DNA of 64,000 nt from contig OY829326.1 in NCBI GenBank assembly GCA_963691655.1, positions 39,831,989 through 39,895,988 on the forward strand. The letters are read 5' to 3'. This document shows, piece after piece, positions 1-13,541 of this stretch; the first letter of the stretch is position 1; each line of letters opens with the position of its first letter. A program made the translations under genes and the position numbers. This DNA is from Toxonevra muliebris. Taxonomy: Eukaryota > Arthropoda > Insecta > Diptera > Pallopteridae. The notes beneath the pieces are model-generated. The model saw only the letters and a list, made by a program, of their open reading frames with translations, was not told the origin of the DNA and ran no database searches.

Positions 1-1103
1 TGAACCAGATTCTACAAAGAACGAGTTTAGGAGTTAAGAATAGAGAAAAAGACAAGGGGACAGAGGGAGAGATAGAGTGAATGAATTTTCACATATTTCT
101 TTTAAATAAATACGAAAAATGTATGAAATATCTCCTAATCCTACATGGCACCCCCACATATCATTAATCTAATCTATAAGTGTAGGGTAGTGAAGAAGTC
201 AGTCCAGATCGATTAAAAAGAAACGATATTTTCATGCTTTCTTTTCGCTGTTCAGACGTTTTTCTCAATTTCTTCTTCTTTTTTATTTATTGTATCTTGT
301 CAATACTGGCAAAATAAATATTTAAATAAATTCAAAGTGCAAACATTCAAGTACACATACACTCACACAATGTGGCATACAAACAAGCATATCAATATTC
401 CTGTCATTGTAACTACACAAAATACATATAAAAAATATAAGTGTTGTATATGTAAAATACTTTGAGTCGATAATAGCAAACCCACACACACACACAATAT
501 TAAGTTTATTCAATGCAGATAAATAAAAAAAAAAATAACAAAAATTTAAATGATATCACATGTGTATGAATATACGCAAGTTGTACCAGCAAGTAGTAAC
601 ATTAAGCTATGGGCAAAGATAAACAATAGCAACAAACGATATAAAAAAGAAATAAATTTATGTTTGTACTTATGCGTACATACAACAAAACAAAAATTGT
701 TTAATGAAAAGTAATAATAAAATGTATAAACAAAAACGAAATTGGTTTAAATTTTGAAAGAAACAAGTAGTTTAATATCAACTCGACACGAGACTCTGCA
801 TATTGACGTGTAGCATAATCTATTTATAGGTGGCATATAACATGTAGAGTTGCTTGCATCTCGACTTTGATGTAGAAAATTTATAAGCATGCATACGTAT
901 GTATTCAAGTACATCTATGGTTATGTGTGCGTTTTTTAGCATATTGTTTACATAAAAGTAAACAACCTGTACGTGAAAATGTAAATAATAAATGTTGAAA
1001 AGATTAAAAAACAAAAAAACTTGAATTATAATTCACCCGATTTTTTAAAGTCGTAGCGACTAGAACCTAAGTGCAAATAACGATAATAAGCTTTATTTGA
1101 TCG

Positions 1104-1128
1104 CTTAAACTCCTGGTCGGAGTTTAAG
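1104..1128. repeat. short perfect hairpin
   Basis: A 10-bp perfect inverted repeat (CTTAAACTCC / GGAGTTTAAG) encloses a 5-nt loop. It sits in AT-rich intron sequence; no terminal repeats or target duplication tie it to a particular element, and I assign no function. Confidence 0.6.
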
Positions 1129-3916
1129 AAATGTTCTAGATTACTTTGACGTTGGGACCAATGGTTTGGTAGAAAAATTTTATTTTAAATAAAAAAATTT
1201 AACATTTCTCTTTTAATATTTATTTGTAAAGTTTATAGGGGAAAAGAGGAAATAACGGAAATTTTTGTCTTTTGAAGTTGATAAGCCGAAAGCTGCAAAA
1301 AAGAAAAAAACCAATCACAGATTTATGAGCAGTAACTCAAAATTTAATCTAAAATAGTATTTGAATCCCTATCTGGCGAATGCATAACACTGCAGAGCAA
1401 ACCGAAAAACGAACGATTCCCAGTCGTTCTCCTCTGATCGAAGTAAATTAATTTATTTACAAAATTGTGTTCCATTCGAAATCGAAAGTTTTTACCGCAC
1501 TACCTTAGTCCATTCAGAGCATTTTTCGAATTAAAGTTCCGATCAACAAAACATTTCAACGGAAAAGTTCAGTTAAACCTAGATCCTATGTACAAGTATA
1601 ATAACTAGAAAGTCGAAGTTATTATTTCTCTGGTTTTTTTTGGTCCTTGGACCAAAAGTTCTGTAAGAAAGCTCAACTTAGTCCTTGAGGTTTTCTTTTG
1701 TATGGGTTGTGGGCGTGCTTATTGATCTATTTAGATAATTGTTAATTACTACAGTTCTCACTTTAATTTTCGAAAAACATAAGGTTTTATTGTTACCTAC
1801 ATAACAATATATTTATGTGATCTACGCGAGCAAGTAGATTACCTTAAATTTTACTTACAACCTTCAACATACAACCCTGTGTGTTAATGTTAGTTAATGA
1901 TTCTCCTTCATGATGTTTCTAATACTTTTATCACATGCTGCTTTTTTATGATCACATACTTCTACATACATAGCTACTAATTCTATAACTACTACTTGAA
2001 ATTTTTTCTTTTATTTTGTCTTATTTTTCTTCAACACTTCAAGATGAAATCACTTTATGGGTGGGTGGATCAATGTATCAATTTGTTGCTATTGTTGCTG
2101 TTACTGCTGCTGCTGCTGCTATTTATGTTAAAATATTTGAAGCATGTATATATGTTAATTGTTGTTGTTGTTTTGTAAGAAGCCTCATAAAAAAAGCCAA
2201 CATCTAAAAGTATTTGTTGTATCGATTTCATGTTGGTATTCCAAAAATAATCGTCATGGCTTCTTTCGTTTTTGTACGTCTTGCTGTTTTATGTACGCAT
2301 CTATTCATTTTTATTTATTGAATTTATCCTACAGTTTGTGCGTTAATTGCCCCTTTAACTTATATATTTACGTATTTATGTATGAAATTTGCTGTGAAAA
2401 CAATTAAATGATGTCACTCATAGCGCAATTCATTTTAATTAAAACAAAAAATAATTACTATGCTTTTTGTTCTTTTTCTCTGTTGTGTTTGTTTTTTTTT
2501 TGTGATTTTTTACATTAACAATTTAATTAACTGAAATAATGAAATGAAGAATCTAAAAAATAAATATAAATATTATTTTATTCTCATATCAATTCTAAAT
2601 ATGTTAATGCTTTTTTGAATGAAAAGAACAAAAAAAAAAAATAAATTCTTTCATTTGGTTTTTTTTTTTTTCCTTTTTTTTTGTTCCTAAATTTCTTAAC
2701 CTTTCTGCATTTCTGTTTGTACAACAAACAAGTGTTAAATTTCCATGAATTTTTTATGAAAAAACTATTCTCATGTTTGCCCACTGTGTCAATGTTCTTC
2801 ATCATGTAGCTGCTGCTTTTTTGTTGTTAATGTGTTTGTTGTTGTTGGCATCTCTATGCAACATAGTAGAGTGTCATTTTTAAATTTTGTTTATCTCTGT
2901 CTTTAAATTCACATTTTTATATTTTTTCGTTTCCATTCATTTTTTGTTGTTGTTTTTTTCTTAATAAATACTAAACAAAAATAGGAAATGTTTCGCTTCT
3001 TCATGTTCCCTGCTAACCTTCTACCTTTTTGTTACTGCTTTTGTTGTTGTTGTTTTGGCTAAAATACCCTAGCCTATTTCTTTATTTTCTGCCTTTTTTC
3101 TCTTTTTCGACTGCGAACTTGCCTTCTTTCGATTCTTTTGTTCTCAAACCCAGCACTGAACCTGTTCCCCACATACCTTTAGACATTACTCATACACGAA
3201 CAATGGATGTGGTATAGTGGTGGACAAAATATAGAACCTTTCATGTTTGAGTTTTAAAAGATTTCCTTCATAAAATTTTGCCATATTTATTATACCTACA
3301 TATTAGTAAACTGTTATAACTGAATTTTACGGTTGAAATAGTTACCTGGAACATTATTAGTGAGATTCGTTTTGTATCATAAGATAAAGTACTGTTCAGA
3401 ATTACTGTTCAATATTGAAATGCCCTTACGATGAAACCCTGATGAATTATTATTTGCCTCCTACACATTTACTGTCAATGTGTTGTATTGATTTTTGTTT
3501 CTTTTAACTGGATCAATACTCAATCATTTTGGACAAGTTCTGTTTATTTCAAGGCTCAAAAATATTAGATATATGGTAAATAAACCACAACGTGAACAGT
3601 GGAATGTTGTCAAGGTTGGAGCACAATTCGACTTTTGCCCATAAATTCAATCTAGTGCAATGTCGCATATGTTTGGAGTTTAAGAGTTATGAGTATTTGA
3701 AAAAAAAATGTTTATCAAGGTCGGAACACCGTAGAAAATCACTGAAACATGGAAGAAAATAGTTGAAAAAACCTACAAATTAAAGAAAAAGTCTTAAATA
3801 CACTTGAAAATAGGGGAAGGAAACCTAAAATTGAAATAAAAAGCTCTCATTAAGAATTTTTAAGTAAAATTTAATTTTTGTGCCGTTCAGGCCTAAATAT
3901 GTTTTAGACAGCCACT

Positions 3917-3976
3917 CCAACCTAACCGAACCTAACCTAACCTAATCTAACCTAACCTAACCTAACCTAACCTAAC
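3917..3976. repeat. (CCTAA)n pentamer array, complement of insect telomeric TTAGG
   Basis: About twelve units of CCTAA, some with one substitution (CCGAA, TCTAA). TTAGG is the canonical insect telomere repeat, yet Diptera are known to have lost TTAGG telomeres, so this is an interstitial array inside an intron rather than a chromosome end. Such short arrays are scattered in fly genomes, often near transposon tails. Confidence 0.85.
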
Positions 3977-4099
3977 ATTATTGCTATTTTAATAACATGC
4001 AGATTTTTATGAAAAATAAATTTAAAGCTATCAATCATTGAGAAGATTTTTGCTGAAAAATATTTGTTTGATGTTTGGAAACTTACTTTTGATATAACT

Positions 4100-4282
4100 T
4101 CTTCTTTTTTTTTGTCACAACACCCCATGGAGGACTTAGACCAAGCCTTTCTCATCCGTTCATGTTGTATGACTTATATTTGCTCACGATTAGAAGGGAT
4201 CTATAGTTTTATGCCGATTCCGAAAAGCGAACTGAAAAGCTTTTCTTACGCAATTTTACCTTTTGGTGGTTTGCCATCGCCA
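4100..4282 (-). mobile_element. 5'-truncated SINE body, minus strand
   Basis: Read on the minus strand, this segment matches the body and 3' end of the tRNA-derived SINE at 45165-45472: a GGCAATG-like start, an AAAAGTAAAAATTGCGTA-like core, an ACAACATGAA stretch and the terminal CTCCATGGG-GTGTTGTG. It ends in an A-rich tract at about 4100-4110. The tRNA-like head is missing. The open frame across it is a by-product of the repeat. Confidence 0.7.
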
Positions 4283-4288
4283 ACTAAA

Positions 4289-4325
4289 AGGCCCTCCATG
4301 GCTGTTGCGCCATAATAGTAGTAGT
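4289..4325 (+). mobile_element. SINE 3' tail, plus strand, abutting the inverted copy
   Basis: GGCCCTCCATGG, then GCTGTTGCGCCATAATAG and a TAG-repeat tail, repeat the 3' end of the SINE at 45.4 kb in the plus orientation. The minus-oriented body ends a few bases to its left, so two 3' ends of the same family lie back to back. Confidence 0.65.
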
Positions 4326-5584
4326 ATTGAAAAAATAGTTACAGTTCAGTTTAGAGAACTTGAAGTTAATAACAATATAAAATGAATACTGCCAATAAAC
4401 TAATTGAAATTTTTATATTTTGGGGGAAAAGGCCTGAGAAAAGCATTGAATGGTTTCAATTGCAAACACAGAATAGTTTGCTATCGTTATATTTTTTTGT
4501 ACACCACTGTGCTACTTACTACACTTATTTTCTATGTAAACATTTAAGACATCACTAAAAGGTAATGCATGCAGTACAGTGTAGTAGTAGTAGTAGAATT
4601 ATAATTGTTATTTCAAGAATTTTTATGATGATGATGGGAATATGTGTAGGTACATAGTACATACTTATATTTTAGGTATGTATAAGAGTTAGAGTTCCGT
4701 CTGTCTATGGGATGATTGTAAAGGAAAACAGCCGTCTTCCTTAACAAGCAAGAAGGCAACGGCATAATTCTCAAACTCATATTTAAACTTTTTGAGTTAA
4801 GCTGCTTATGCCGCACGCAGCGTAAAAAATATATGATTTAATAGTGTTGACAAGTGTAGTATGTATATTTCTTTCTCCTCATCTTGTCGTCTTTTTCTCG
4901 GCTTCTTTCATTTTATTAGAATAGGGTTTTTGGGTATAATATAGTACATACATACATATGTACATACTTACATGCGTGCATTCTGTTGTTGTTGTCAAGT
5001 TAGTTTGAAATCTTTGTTAAGTGGAACATGGAAAAGTTTCATATTTATTAACTAGATACTCAAACGTTGTGTAGTTAAGTCAACATAGCTAGTTTTTTTT
5101 TCTTTTTCTTTTTGGAATTTTAATGCGTTTCTTTAATTATTTGAACAGATGTGTGCATGAAACTTGGATTTTATTGTATTCCATTAGCTTTTTAGAATAT
5201 ATGTAAAATTATGTTTACATAAAAAAGTGTAAATAAAAAACAGATATCTAAAAATTTAAATATTTCAAAAGTTTACATTTTACCAAGCAACAAAAATACC
5301 AAGCAAAATTTTACTCTAAGTAGAAATTGGTTAGAGTTCTCACTGCATTTTTAACAGGTCATTGCCTAGTTAATTAAGTTTATTTTAGAACACTTACATA
5401 ACGTACGTAGAGATTTTATAGATTGCTATCTTTCATGGGCTGAAGTTTAAATTTTATGTTAAATTTTATCTGACTAACTACGATTGGAATATATTCATTA
5501 AGTCAACATGTTTAGTTCTTAGCTTCCGAAAAGAAGAAACTTTTCTTGCTGATCTATTTATATATTAATACCTGAATAATGGAA

Positions 5585-5660
5585 GTTGATTCAAAGAGCT
5601 GCGTTATTAAATAGCTGCCGGAAGATCTCGGTTTGATCTCCCAGTGGGATTTTACAATTG
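5585..5660 (+). mobile_element. possible tRNA-like (SINE head) segment
   Basis: GGTTTGATCTCC at 5630-5641 resembles a polymerase III B box (GGTTCGANTCC), and an A-box-like stretch (TTGATTCAAAGAG) lies about 40 bp upstream, a tRNA-like spacing. No acceptor stem pairs, so it is not a tRNA gene. Chance is quite possible. Confidence 0.3.
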
Positions 5661-6901
5661 CAAAAACCCATTTATTTTATATAGCTCATACATTAACACA
5701 ACACACATTCATTAATTACAATTACAATAGTTTTATTTTACACTAGGTACATACCTTACCTTTTATTATTTTATTCCTATTGCTATTTCTTTTCATGAAA
5801 TCCACATATAAATTCATGCCCAGTACGAATAAATATAATTAAGTACAAAAGTATTTATTATTGATTGCCTGACCTTGACTTGGAATTTATACGTTTACGC
5901 ATAATTACAGACACTAAAAAAAAAAAAACAAAATCTATCAAATATGTACCGCATTGAGATATATGTACATACAGACACATTCATAGATATGTAATTGCCC
6001 GTGTTGTATGCATGTATTCTACCTGTGCTAATAAAACATCAACCCTCAAAGTCGCTAGCCCGAAAAAAAAAAAACTCGGTACCATTACAAATCATTGCAG
6101 GTTTCTAAGTTGTTGTATACAAAGACGAAAAAAAAAGTATACAAAACAAAGAAAAAAAAAAAAAACAAAGAGAGATGTACAGTGTACACTGTATACAGGT
6201 ATTTAATATTGTGGAACCACCCGCATATTGGTCGAACATTTAACAGTTCTTAGACAATAACGCTCGAAGCGCCCTCACTTCGAATGAAATCTTTTTTTTT
6301 TTACTGTAAATGAAATCTTTTCCATTTTACTTTTTTTTTCTTTCTTTCTTTAGGCTGCTACTTTAGTAATGATTCTTTTTACTAGATTTTCCTTAGATAC
6401 TTTTCATTAGATATACTTATACATAGATACAAACGAAATATGTTTTTGTAGGTACGCACTTTCTCATGTACTAAAAATTCTTTTTGATGACTTTTTGGTT
6501 ATAATTGTGATGATGAGGAGGAGATGAGGCTTGAGAGTATGAATGGTAAATGCTTTTCAGCACATCATGAATTTTCTTTCACTTCCATTTACTTTTGCAG
6601 CTAATTTACTTTGGCGAGATTTTTCTTTTTTTCATTTAATTTCTTGCTACATCTTAAGTGTAACAAAAATGTATAAATACATGTACACACTTGTGTATAT
6701 GTACATATGTACATATATATGTGCTAAGCATGTATTTGTATATAAAAACATTAACTTGAAGGTAAGAAATTTCGCTAGCGGTTAAATGAAACACTAAAAG
6801 TAATACTTGTGTAGAGATAAACAAAAACAACAACATTTTAGGTGAAGTAAACAATTTTAATTTACTCTAATGTTCTAAGCCATGTTAAAGGTAGCGATAT
6901 A

Positions 6902-8761
6902 CAGTAGAACCTCTATAAATTGAACCTCGATAATTTGAAAACTATATAATTTAAAGGATTTCTCCGCTCGAGTAAGTAAATTCTTTATATTTCAAATTAA
7001 CTGTTGAACTGTTTTTCATGGTTTTTTACCTCTACAATTCGATTTTTAAAGTGAAACTTTTAGTTAGTTATGTGTAAAAGCATAAAACCTATGCAACGTT
7101 GAAATTGATGCAATGCAAAGAGTGACAGGAAGTGAAACGATGAAAACAGTCGAATTTTACTTCGGGATGAGCATGTGTAAATATATGAAAAAGCAAGTAA
7201 ACAAACAATGTGAACAGCACTCTTTCTCTCTCTCTCTCATATTATTTCATACAAACCATTCGGTCTGAAATTGATACGTTTTAGTACCGTATACTCACAC
7301 GCATTTCCGCATCTTAAAGCGGACTGGAAACGGTACGTTTTACATATGAAATGAAAAACCATAGACGTATAGAAAAAACGGTATGAAAAAGCTCCTGAAA
7401 AAAAGTACAAAAAAGTTCGACTTCGATGGCATTAAAACATGCAATCTATACATCTATTAGTGTAACTACATTTTTATTCCAGAAGATCTAGAAGTGCTAC
7501 ACTATCATATTATATATCAATTTTAAGAGCAAGAGACAAGTAGGTTAGCCAAAAAGTATCAGATTTAAGATCGGTTAAGCCTATTCCAAAATATTAGCGT
7601 CGGATATTTTTTAAAATTCGTTCATTCAACAAAGCATTGCATTCATCGTTGCATAAATCATTGCTTAAGCGGGAGTAAATAACAAATGAGAGAGAGAGAG
7701 AAGACATGAGTAACGGCATTTCTCAGAATTATCTGCTTACACAAATAACAAAACAAACACCAACGAGTAGTTTGGTTCTCATTTGATATTTGTTTTTCTA
7801 AAGAGATTTCTTGAGCAAAAAAAAAAAATAGCCCAGTTACTGGGGCATTACCGACTAGTTTGAACTGTATTCCTGGTATCATTTTCAAAAACGTAAAGAT
7901 AAACGTATCTTTTTTGCTATTTAAAAAATGATGTTTCCAGTTCTAAATAACGTTGAGCACAACGCATCTGGACTAAGAAAAGAATTACAATATGATTTGC
8001 ATGTGTGCTCACGTTTTGAAGATATAGAAACATGACGGTTTTATATCAGCAAAATGAGTACGTCCACTTTTCCATATGTCCAGCTGGTTGTATCTGTTTC
8101 TAGGTTCGCAAGAAGATATAAAAACCTACTGTTTTCTTACCAATAAAGCGAATCCATTTGTTTTTATGTACGTTTTGTCAGGAATATACGTTTCTTGGTT
8201 TGTTAGGTAACTTATTGCAAAAATAACTCGACTAATAATAATAACAGCAAATTGCACTGAAGTCTATCACTCGCTTATTTGAGCTTTAATTGAGAGAGAC
8301 GATGTCTCTGATGGTATTGCATGTGGCCGATTCCCTTACAAACTTACAAACAAATTATATAAAAAAAGGAAAAGAAAATTGAGTCAATGGAATTTATTCC
8401 ATATTTTAGGTATCATAAGTCAATTGTATAGTTTGATTCCTCGAAGTTCAAAATATAAATTCTGAATGTTGATATTTCAAATTATATGCAGTAGTTTAAA
8501 TTTGGTATATTTCGTTTTTATTTTAAAATAATTCAAAGGTTACGTGCACGTTTGTTATTTACAAGAGAATTGCATGTTTCGACTTTGATTTTACTCGCAG
8601 AAATTTTTTTATAAAATGTAAAATTAAATAAAAAGAAAAAACCTTTATAGCTCGAATTTTTACTTTTAACCCCTACAATTCGAAAACTCGATAAATAGAA
8701 ACCACTAAAAATCGAATAATTTTACTCATTACTTGCGATTTAAGTTATCGAGGTTTTACTG
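6902..8761. mobile_element. pogo/mariner-type DNA element flanked by TA, with a nested Helitron
   Basis: The left end reads TA-CAGTAGAACCTCTATAA and the right end, reverse-complemented, TA-CAGTAAAACCTCGATAA, giving terminal inverted repeats of about 20 bp with a TA target duplication. TA duplication and a CAGT start are typical of the Tc1/mariner/pogo superfamily, and CAGTARAACCTC-type ends of pogo/Tigger-like elements. The element is 1860 bp including the 414-bp Helitron at 7445-7858, so about 1.45 kb originally. I see no intact transposase, so it is non-autonomous or decayed. Confidence 0.75.
7445..7858 (+). mobile_element. non-autonomous Helitron, copy 1 of 3
   Basis: It starts TCTATACAT just after host A and ends CTAG just before host T, the insertion rule of Helitrons. 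Twelve bases before the end lies a hairpin (GCCCAG-TTA-CTGGGGC). The interior carries a (GA)n run near 7690. There are no terminal inverted repeats or target duplication. It shares its full length with the copies at 31323 and 37611. No Rep/helicase coding is present, so it would depend on proteins supplied elsewhere. It is inserted inside the pogo-like element at 6902-8761. Confidence 0.85.
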
Positions 8762-9278
8762 TATAATATGTTTATACACTGATGTATAAAACTGACGCAT
8801 AAACTTTTAATTTAATTTCAACATTCATAATGAAGCTAGCGATGACTTTTAAGTGATAACACGCATTTGAAAGTGTAGAGTTATACCGCTATCATGGTCC
8901 TGTGTTGTTTCCTCATATCGACCGCATTACTTCAAGAGTAGTTCAGAGCAACGTCCATGGTTCGGTTAGGGAAGACTATATATCTGACAGCAGATATCGA
9001 ATTATTATCTAATATACAGTACCATAAGTAAGAAGGAGTCGAATTTCATTCAGCGTTGATTGTTTTTAGAAACTCCTCTTGGATTGCGATTTGAGACTGA
9101 GCTGAGTTTATGATACCTATACCATGCAGTAGAAATGTGTTTGCATTTTTTTAAAAATTTATACAGAATTGCCCAGTTGATTTAAAAATTCACGATTCTG
9201 AGCATTTACAAGCTAATTTTTAAATATACTGATTGCAGAGCTGAATCCGATAGGTCTGTTTTATTATGATATTGGGTA

Positions 9279-9420
9279 CACTAGTGGAATCAGATATTTC
9301 CAAAGGGAATTTGTTCGTTCCTTTAGCATTTTTTTTATTCATTACCGGCGATCAAAATGTATACAAATTTTATCGGTAATGGAAGATAAAACCCCAGTTT
9401 TTGGAATTAGTTTTTACGGC
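9279..9420 (+). mobile_element. partial MITE related to the one at 39657
   Basis: CACTAGTGGAATCAGA at the left and a similar interior (TTCATTACCGGCGATCAAAA) align by eye with the element at 39657-39813. The right end is degenerate, so the boundary is approximate. Confidence 0.5.
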
Positions 9421-10021
9421 AACGCACTCGTCACAGTACATATTTAAATTAAAAACTATGCTCCCAGGTTTTCTCATCATTGTATACTTGTATTATATGT
9501 ATAGTAAGTAAGTTTGTATGTCTCATGCGTTTTTCATGTTTTGTTTTTAAGTAAATACATTTACGTACGTGTACAAGCATAAAATTATTCATTAATCTAA
9601 CATATTTGACAGCTACAGAGAGACCTACTACTTTTATTTACTAAAACTACTAAATAAAAAAATAAAAAAAAATAAAAATTACTTTACCAATTTGTATTTT
9701 GGTATCACGAGTGGGAAGAAATATTTGGTTATGTTTGTTGAATTGTGGAATGTTGTAGCTAAAGTATTTTATTTGATTTGGTTCATTTGGTATTTGTGTT
9801 TTTTTTTATTGAAAAAATATGATTGGAAATGATGGCAATCTTTTGGCGCACGTTGACAAAATAAATGTAGCTGCTTTAAGGAGTTGCAAAATAAATTACG
9901 TTTTTTTTTCTGTATCTGTCAATTTTTTTATCTAAAAATTCTTTACTCTCACAATATTAATAGAAATGTTAGTAAATTTGTATATAGTAAGTTTTATTAA
10001 TGTTTGCGTACAATATTAATA

Positions 10022-10357
10022 CAGTGTACGTTCGATAATATGAACATCCACTAACGTGAACAAATTTTTTCGCCATTGACTATTCTAAAACGTGAACAAA
10101 AGTCTGAAAGCTCTAAAACGTGAACAAAATATCTTAGAGATTGTGTATAAATTTTCATGATTTTAATAATTTCGAGAGTCCTCTAAATATGTTTACTACA
10201 TGAACTTTGCTCTTAAAAGCTAATATTTAAGGTGAATATAATTCTGTGGTAAGACCATAAAGTTTTCGTTATTTTTTTCAACAATCGCAAACTTGAACAA
10301 TCTCTTTAACGTGAACACCCTTGGTTTTTATTAGTTCACAGTTTCGAGCGTTGACTG
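10022..10357. mobile_element. pogo-like MITE flanked by TA
   Basis: The left end CAGTGTACGTTCGATAATA and the right end reverse-complemented CAGTCAACGCTCGAAACTG form imperfect terminal inverted repeats, with TA on both sides. Subterminal copies of an AACGTGAAC motif occur on both arms (near 10053, 10091, 10119 and 10309). At 336 bp it has no room for a transposase and would be mobilised in trans by a Tc1/mariner/pogo enzyme. Confidence 0.75.
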
Positions 10358-13300
10358 TATAGCATATGCATATACGATTTCAAATTTACATATTCATAAA
10401 TCATAAAGTGTAATTATTTCTGAAAATGTCCCAATTGATATTTCTTTGATTTATTTCTTCTACTGTGGCAAAATTTTAATTTATTTGTTAAAAAAAATAT
10501 TGTTATAATAAACAATACTTATGTATGGATTTCCGATTTGAACTCTAAAATTTCAGGTTATTTCCCATAAAATTCATATTTTTATTGTTTTTACAGCACA
10601 CTTCTGTATATGCACAATTAATTTTTTTTTAAAGTATCCTATTCGAAAGTATTATATTTCAAAAGTATTTTGTGAAAATTTCAGTTTTAGCAAAAACAAA
10701 AAATTATAATCGTAGTAGGACTGGGATCACGATACTTTTTCCCTCAGACGTTCCAGTAGGCAGCAGTCGCGCACCTGGCGTGACGATTTTCAAAACGTTT
10801 TTTTCTTGAAGTCGTTAAAAATATGACAAAAAATTCTGGAGCCCGAAAGTGCAGTTTTATTAACCTATAAGTAGAATAAAAATTCCTAAAATGTTGGGCC
10901 TTGAAAGTGCAGGGTCATCTTGAAGTTTCCGGGACGAATAAAAAATAGCCATTCGCTTGACACAAGAAAAAAAAGTACACGCCTGATTTATGTATACATA
11001 TAAATAGTATGAAAAACGAATTCGTTGAAGAAAAGGTATGGTTTTCCAGATTATCTCTATGGGATTAGATTTATAGATTGTTCTTATTGTTTTAAGTGGA
11101 TACTGTGGATTGCTGGATGTTGGAACTATGCTTAAAATATAGTAGTCTTTGAGGTGACTTTATGCCTAATTTAACATCCTTCGATTCGTAGTCTATCCAT
11201 GTTACTTCAGCTCACTGGCTATGTTCACAACGGCTTTTGAGTGATGCCTTCTCAAGTATCTATTTGTTTGAAATCAGTAGGAAGGCACATGAAGGCGAGT
11301 TTTCTACTCCCACACAAAAAAGTACTTGAATTCATTGGAAGCATCTCGGTGAAAGGCATTTTGGAATGTCGTAGCTTTTTATATAAGAAAATTGTGTTAT
11401 AAAATCACTTCCAGACCGTAATAGTATTTTTCATTTAAAAAACTAAAATTAGATCGAAATAAAACATTTATTGTTTGACTTCTATTGAATAACAAATAAA
11501 AATCCAAAAATCATAGAAATTGATTTATCTTTCTACTTGCATACGACTCAAAATATTTTGAGACAACAAGAAAAGTACAAATAATAAAGAGAAACTCCAA
11601 TAGAATTGATAAAATTGGCTTCAATTTAAATTCACTTTTTAAAACCTTCTTTAGTTTCAAAAGAATCTTTTTAACTTTTATATAAAAAACAAAAAACATA
11701 AGAAAACAAAAAAAGATGAAAAAAAAAGAAATAGAATCTTTGAAAGATTTTTCATTTCTTTTCCTTTAGTTGTACACTTTTGTTTCGTCTACTTTAAGGT
11801 AGAACTGCTCGTCCCCCAACTCCGCTCTCTTTCATAGATGAAATTTTTATTTGCATTCAATGCCATTTTTCTTCCCGTTTCATGAAAAGGCAGTGGGTAA
11901 AATACAAGAAGATACTCACACCGAAAAGTAAATCATTGCCATTTAGGGAAAGAAACTGCTCAACTCAACTTAACTTTAGAAAAAGTTTCAATGACACAAA
12001 GAAGGCTAAAATCAAAAAGACAAAACAAAAGATATAAAAAACACAGTAAAGCAAAAGCTAAAAAGCAAAATACTTTAATGCTAAAGTAAAGTAGAAAAAG
12101 TAAAGTTGCTAAAGTTGTGTCGATATACATATAAAATTACTTGCAGCATTATTGAGAAGGTCGGGTCAATTGTACAAAAAGTAAATCTCACTCACTTTAC
12201 TGGAGTTGACACTGGCTCTGGCACTGTCATTGATAGATAAATGCTTGAGAAAATAACAATAATAAAAAGTTGGGAAACGCTTAAAATAATGTAGGGGTGG
12301 TGGAAAAAATTAAGTTCATACTTGAGTGGTCTAGTTTCAAACCCAGCTAAGTATCAAAATAAAAATTTACAGAAATTAAAAAACAAATGAACAGAAAGTA
12401 AAAAGTGAACAGAAAACTTGAAACTTATGAGATACTTGATAATTTCGTTTTACTTTGTAAGAGTCGCAAAATCTCAATTTCGGCTTATCTGGTCTTGAAA
12501 CTAGACGACTCATTTCATGTATAAGAAAGCAATGATCTTGGATACTTAAATATTAGAAGTACTAAATGAAAGAGAGTCTAATATTAATCTAGAACACTGA
12601 AAAATCAATATTAAACAGAAAAATCACTGAGTGACAAAGGGTCAGTTGGCTGTATCCTTGATATTAAAAAGGAATTTGACTGTTCATAAAATTGCAATTC
12701 CAACAAAAGCTATAAAAAATATATAAAAGTGCTGCTTAACGGGGTAACAGGTTAAAAGTATAAAACAAAATTACTTTCCGAGTGTGGCCCAATAAATTTT
12801 CAATTCTTTTACATCTAGTTGAAAGCAGACGAAGTAACTTAAAAACCCCAAAAAATAATTACTTTACAATAACAAAATATACGGTATTTATTTCTACCCT
12901 CACTTTACTCTATTAATCTGGGTCAACCTTGACGAAAATATTTGTTACATTTGAGCTTTGAGTAAAAGAAAAGGTCAGTGTTGCTAACTTATTGATTTAT
13001 TCGATAATAAGAAATTAAAGAAAAAGTTTTGGTGCTAGCTTGTTGAATTGACATCATTGATCGTAAAGTAAGGAAAAGCAGCTAATTAATATTTACAAAA
13101 AAGGAACTACCTCAGTTTTTTATATGCGCTCACTCTCTAAGGATAGAGAATTAACACTCATGTACCCCTAGAAAAAAATCAAATACATTATTTTTCTGGT
13201 CATAAAATTACCCACCAATATTTCTTTTACTATTGTGTTCGATATTGTATTCAGTAAAATTTTTTTGACTTATTACCGTCTTGCCGAGCAGAAAGAAACA

Positions 13301-13541
13301 AAAATTATTAAATAGTATGGATCATGAAATGACCCCAAAGGGTATATGAGTGTTAATTTTTTATCCTGTTAACAAACACTAAATAGGTATTCTATGCCAC
13401 AATTTTTTTAAATTCTATATTTATATCTGCATAAATAATAAAATTGCTTTTTAATTAAATTAAATTACTATTCCCTTTCAATTCAATTCAATTTGTTTTT
13501 TTTTTATATAAGAAATGACAAAATTTAGTAGCGCTGCTTAC

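Larger units (their letters stand above)
1..13541 (-). other. probable first intron of the dally-like glypican gene (5' part)
   Basis: This stretch follows the splice donor of the glypican exon at 13542-13911 and runs to the window edge. I found no second glypican exon in it on the minus strand; the expected continuation with a Cys-rich CGGNCC-like stretch was looked for and not seen. It is AT-rich, with mononucleotide runs, short microsatellites (for example CTG/TTG runs near 2085-2180) and the mobile elements listed separately at 3.9-4.3, 6.9-8.8, 9.3 and 10.0 kb. Between those elements (1-3900, 4330-6900, 8770-13540) I see no gene. A long first intron is usual for this gene in flies, but here that is an inference because the acceptor lies outside the window. 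Confidence 0.6.

Noticed and set aside
1..13541. Further dally exons in the left part of the window
   Set aside because: I looked on the minus strand for the Cys-rich continuation of the glypican core and did not find it; the region looks intronic.
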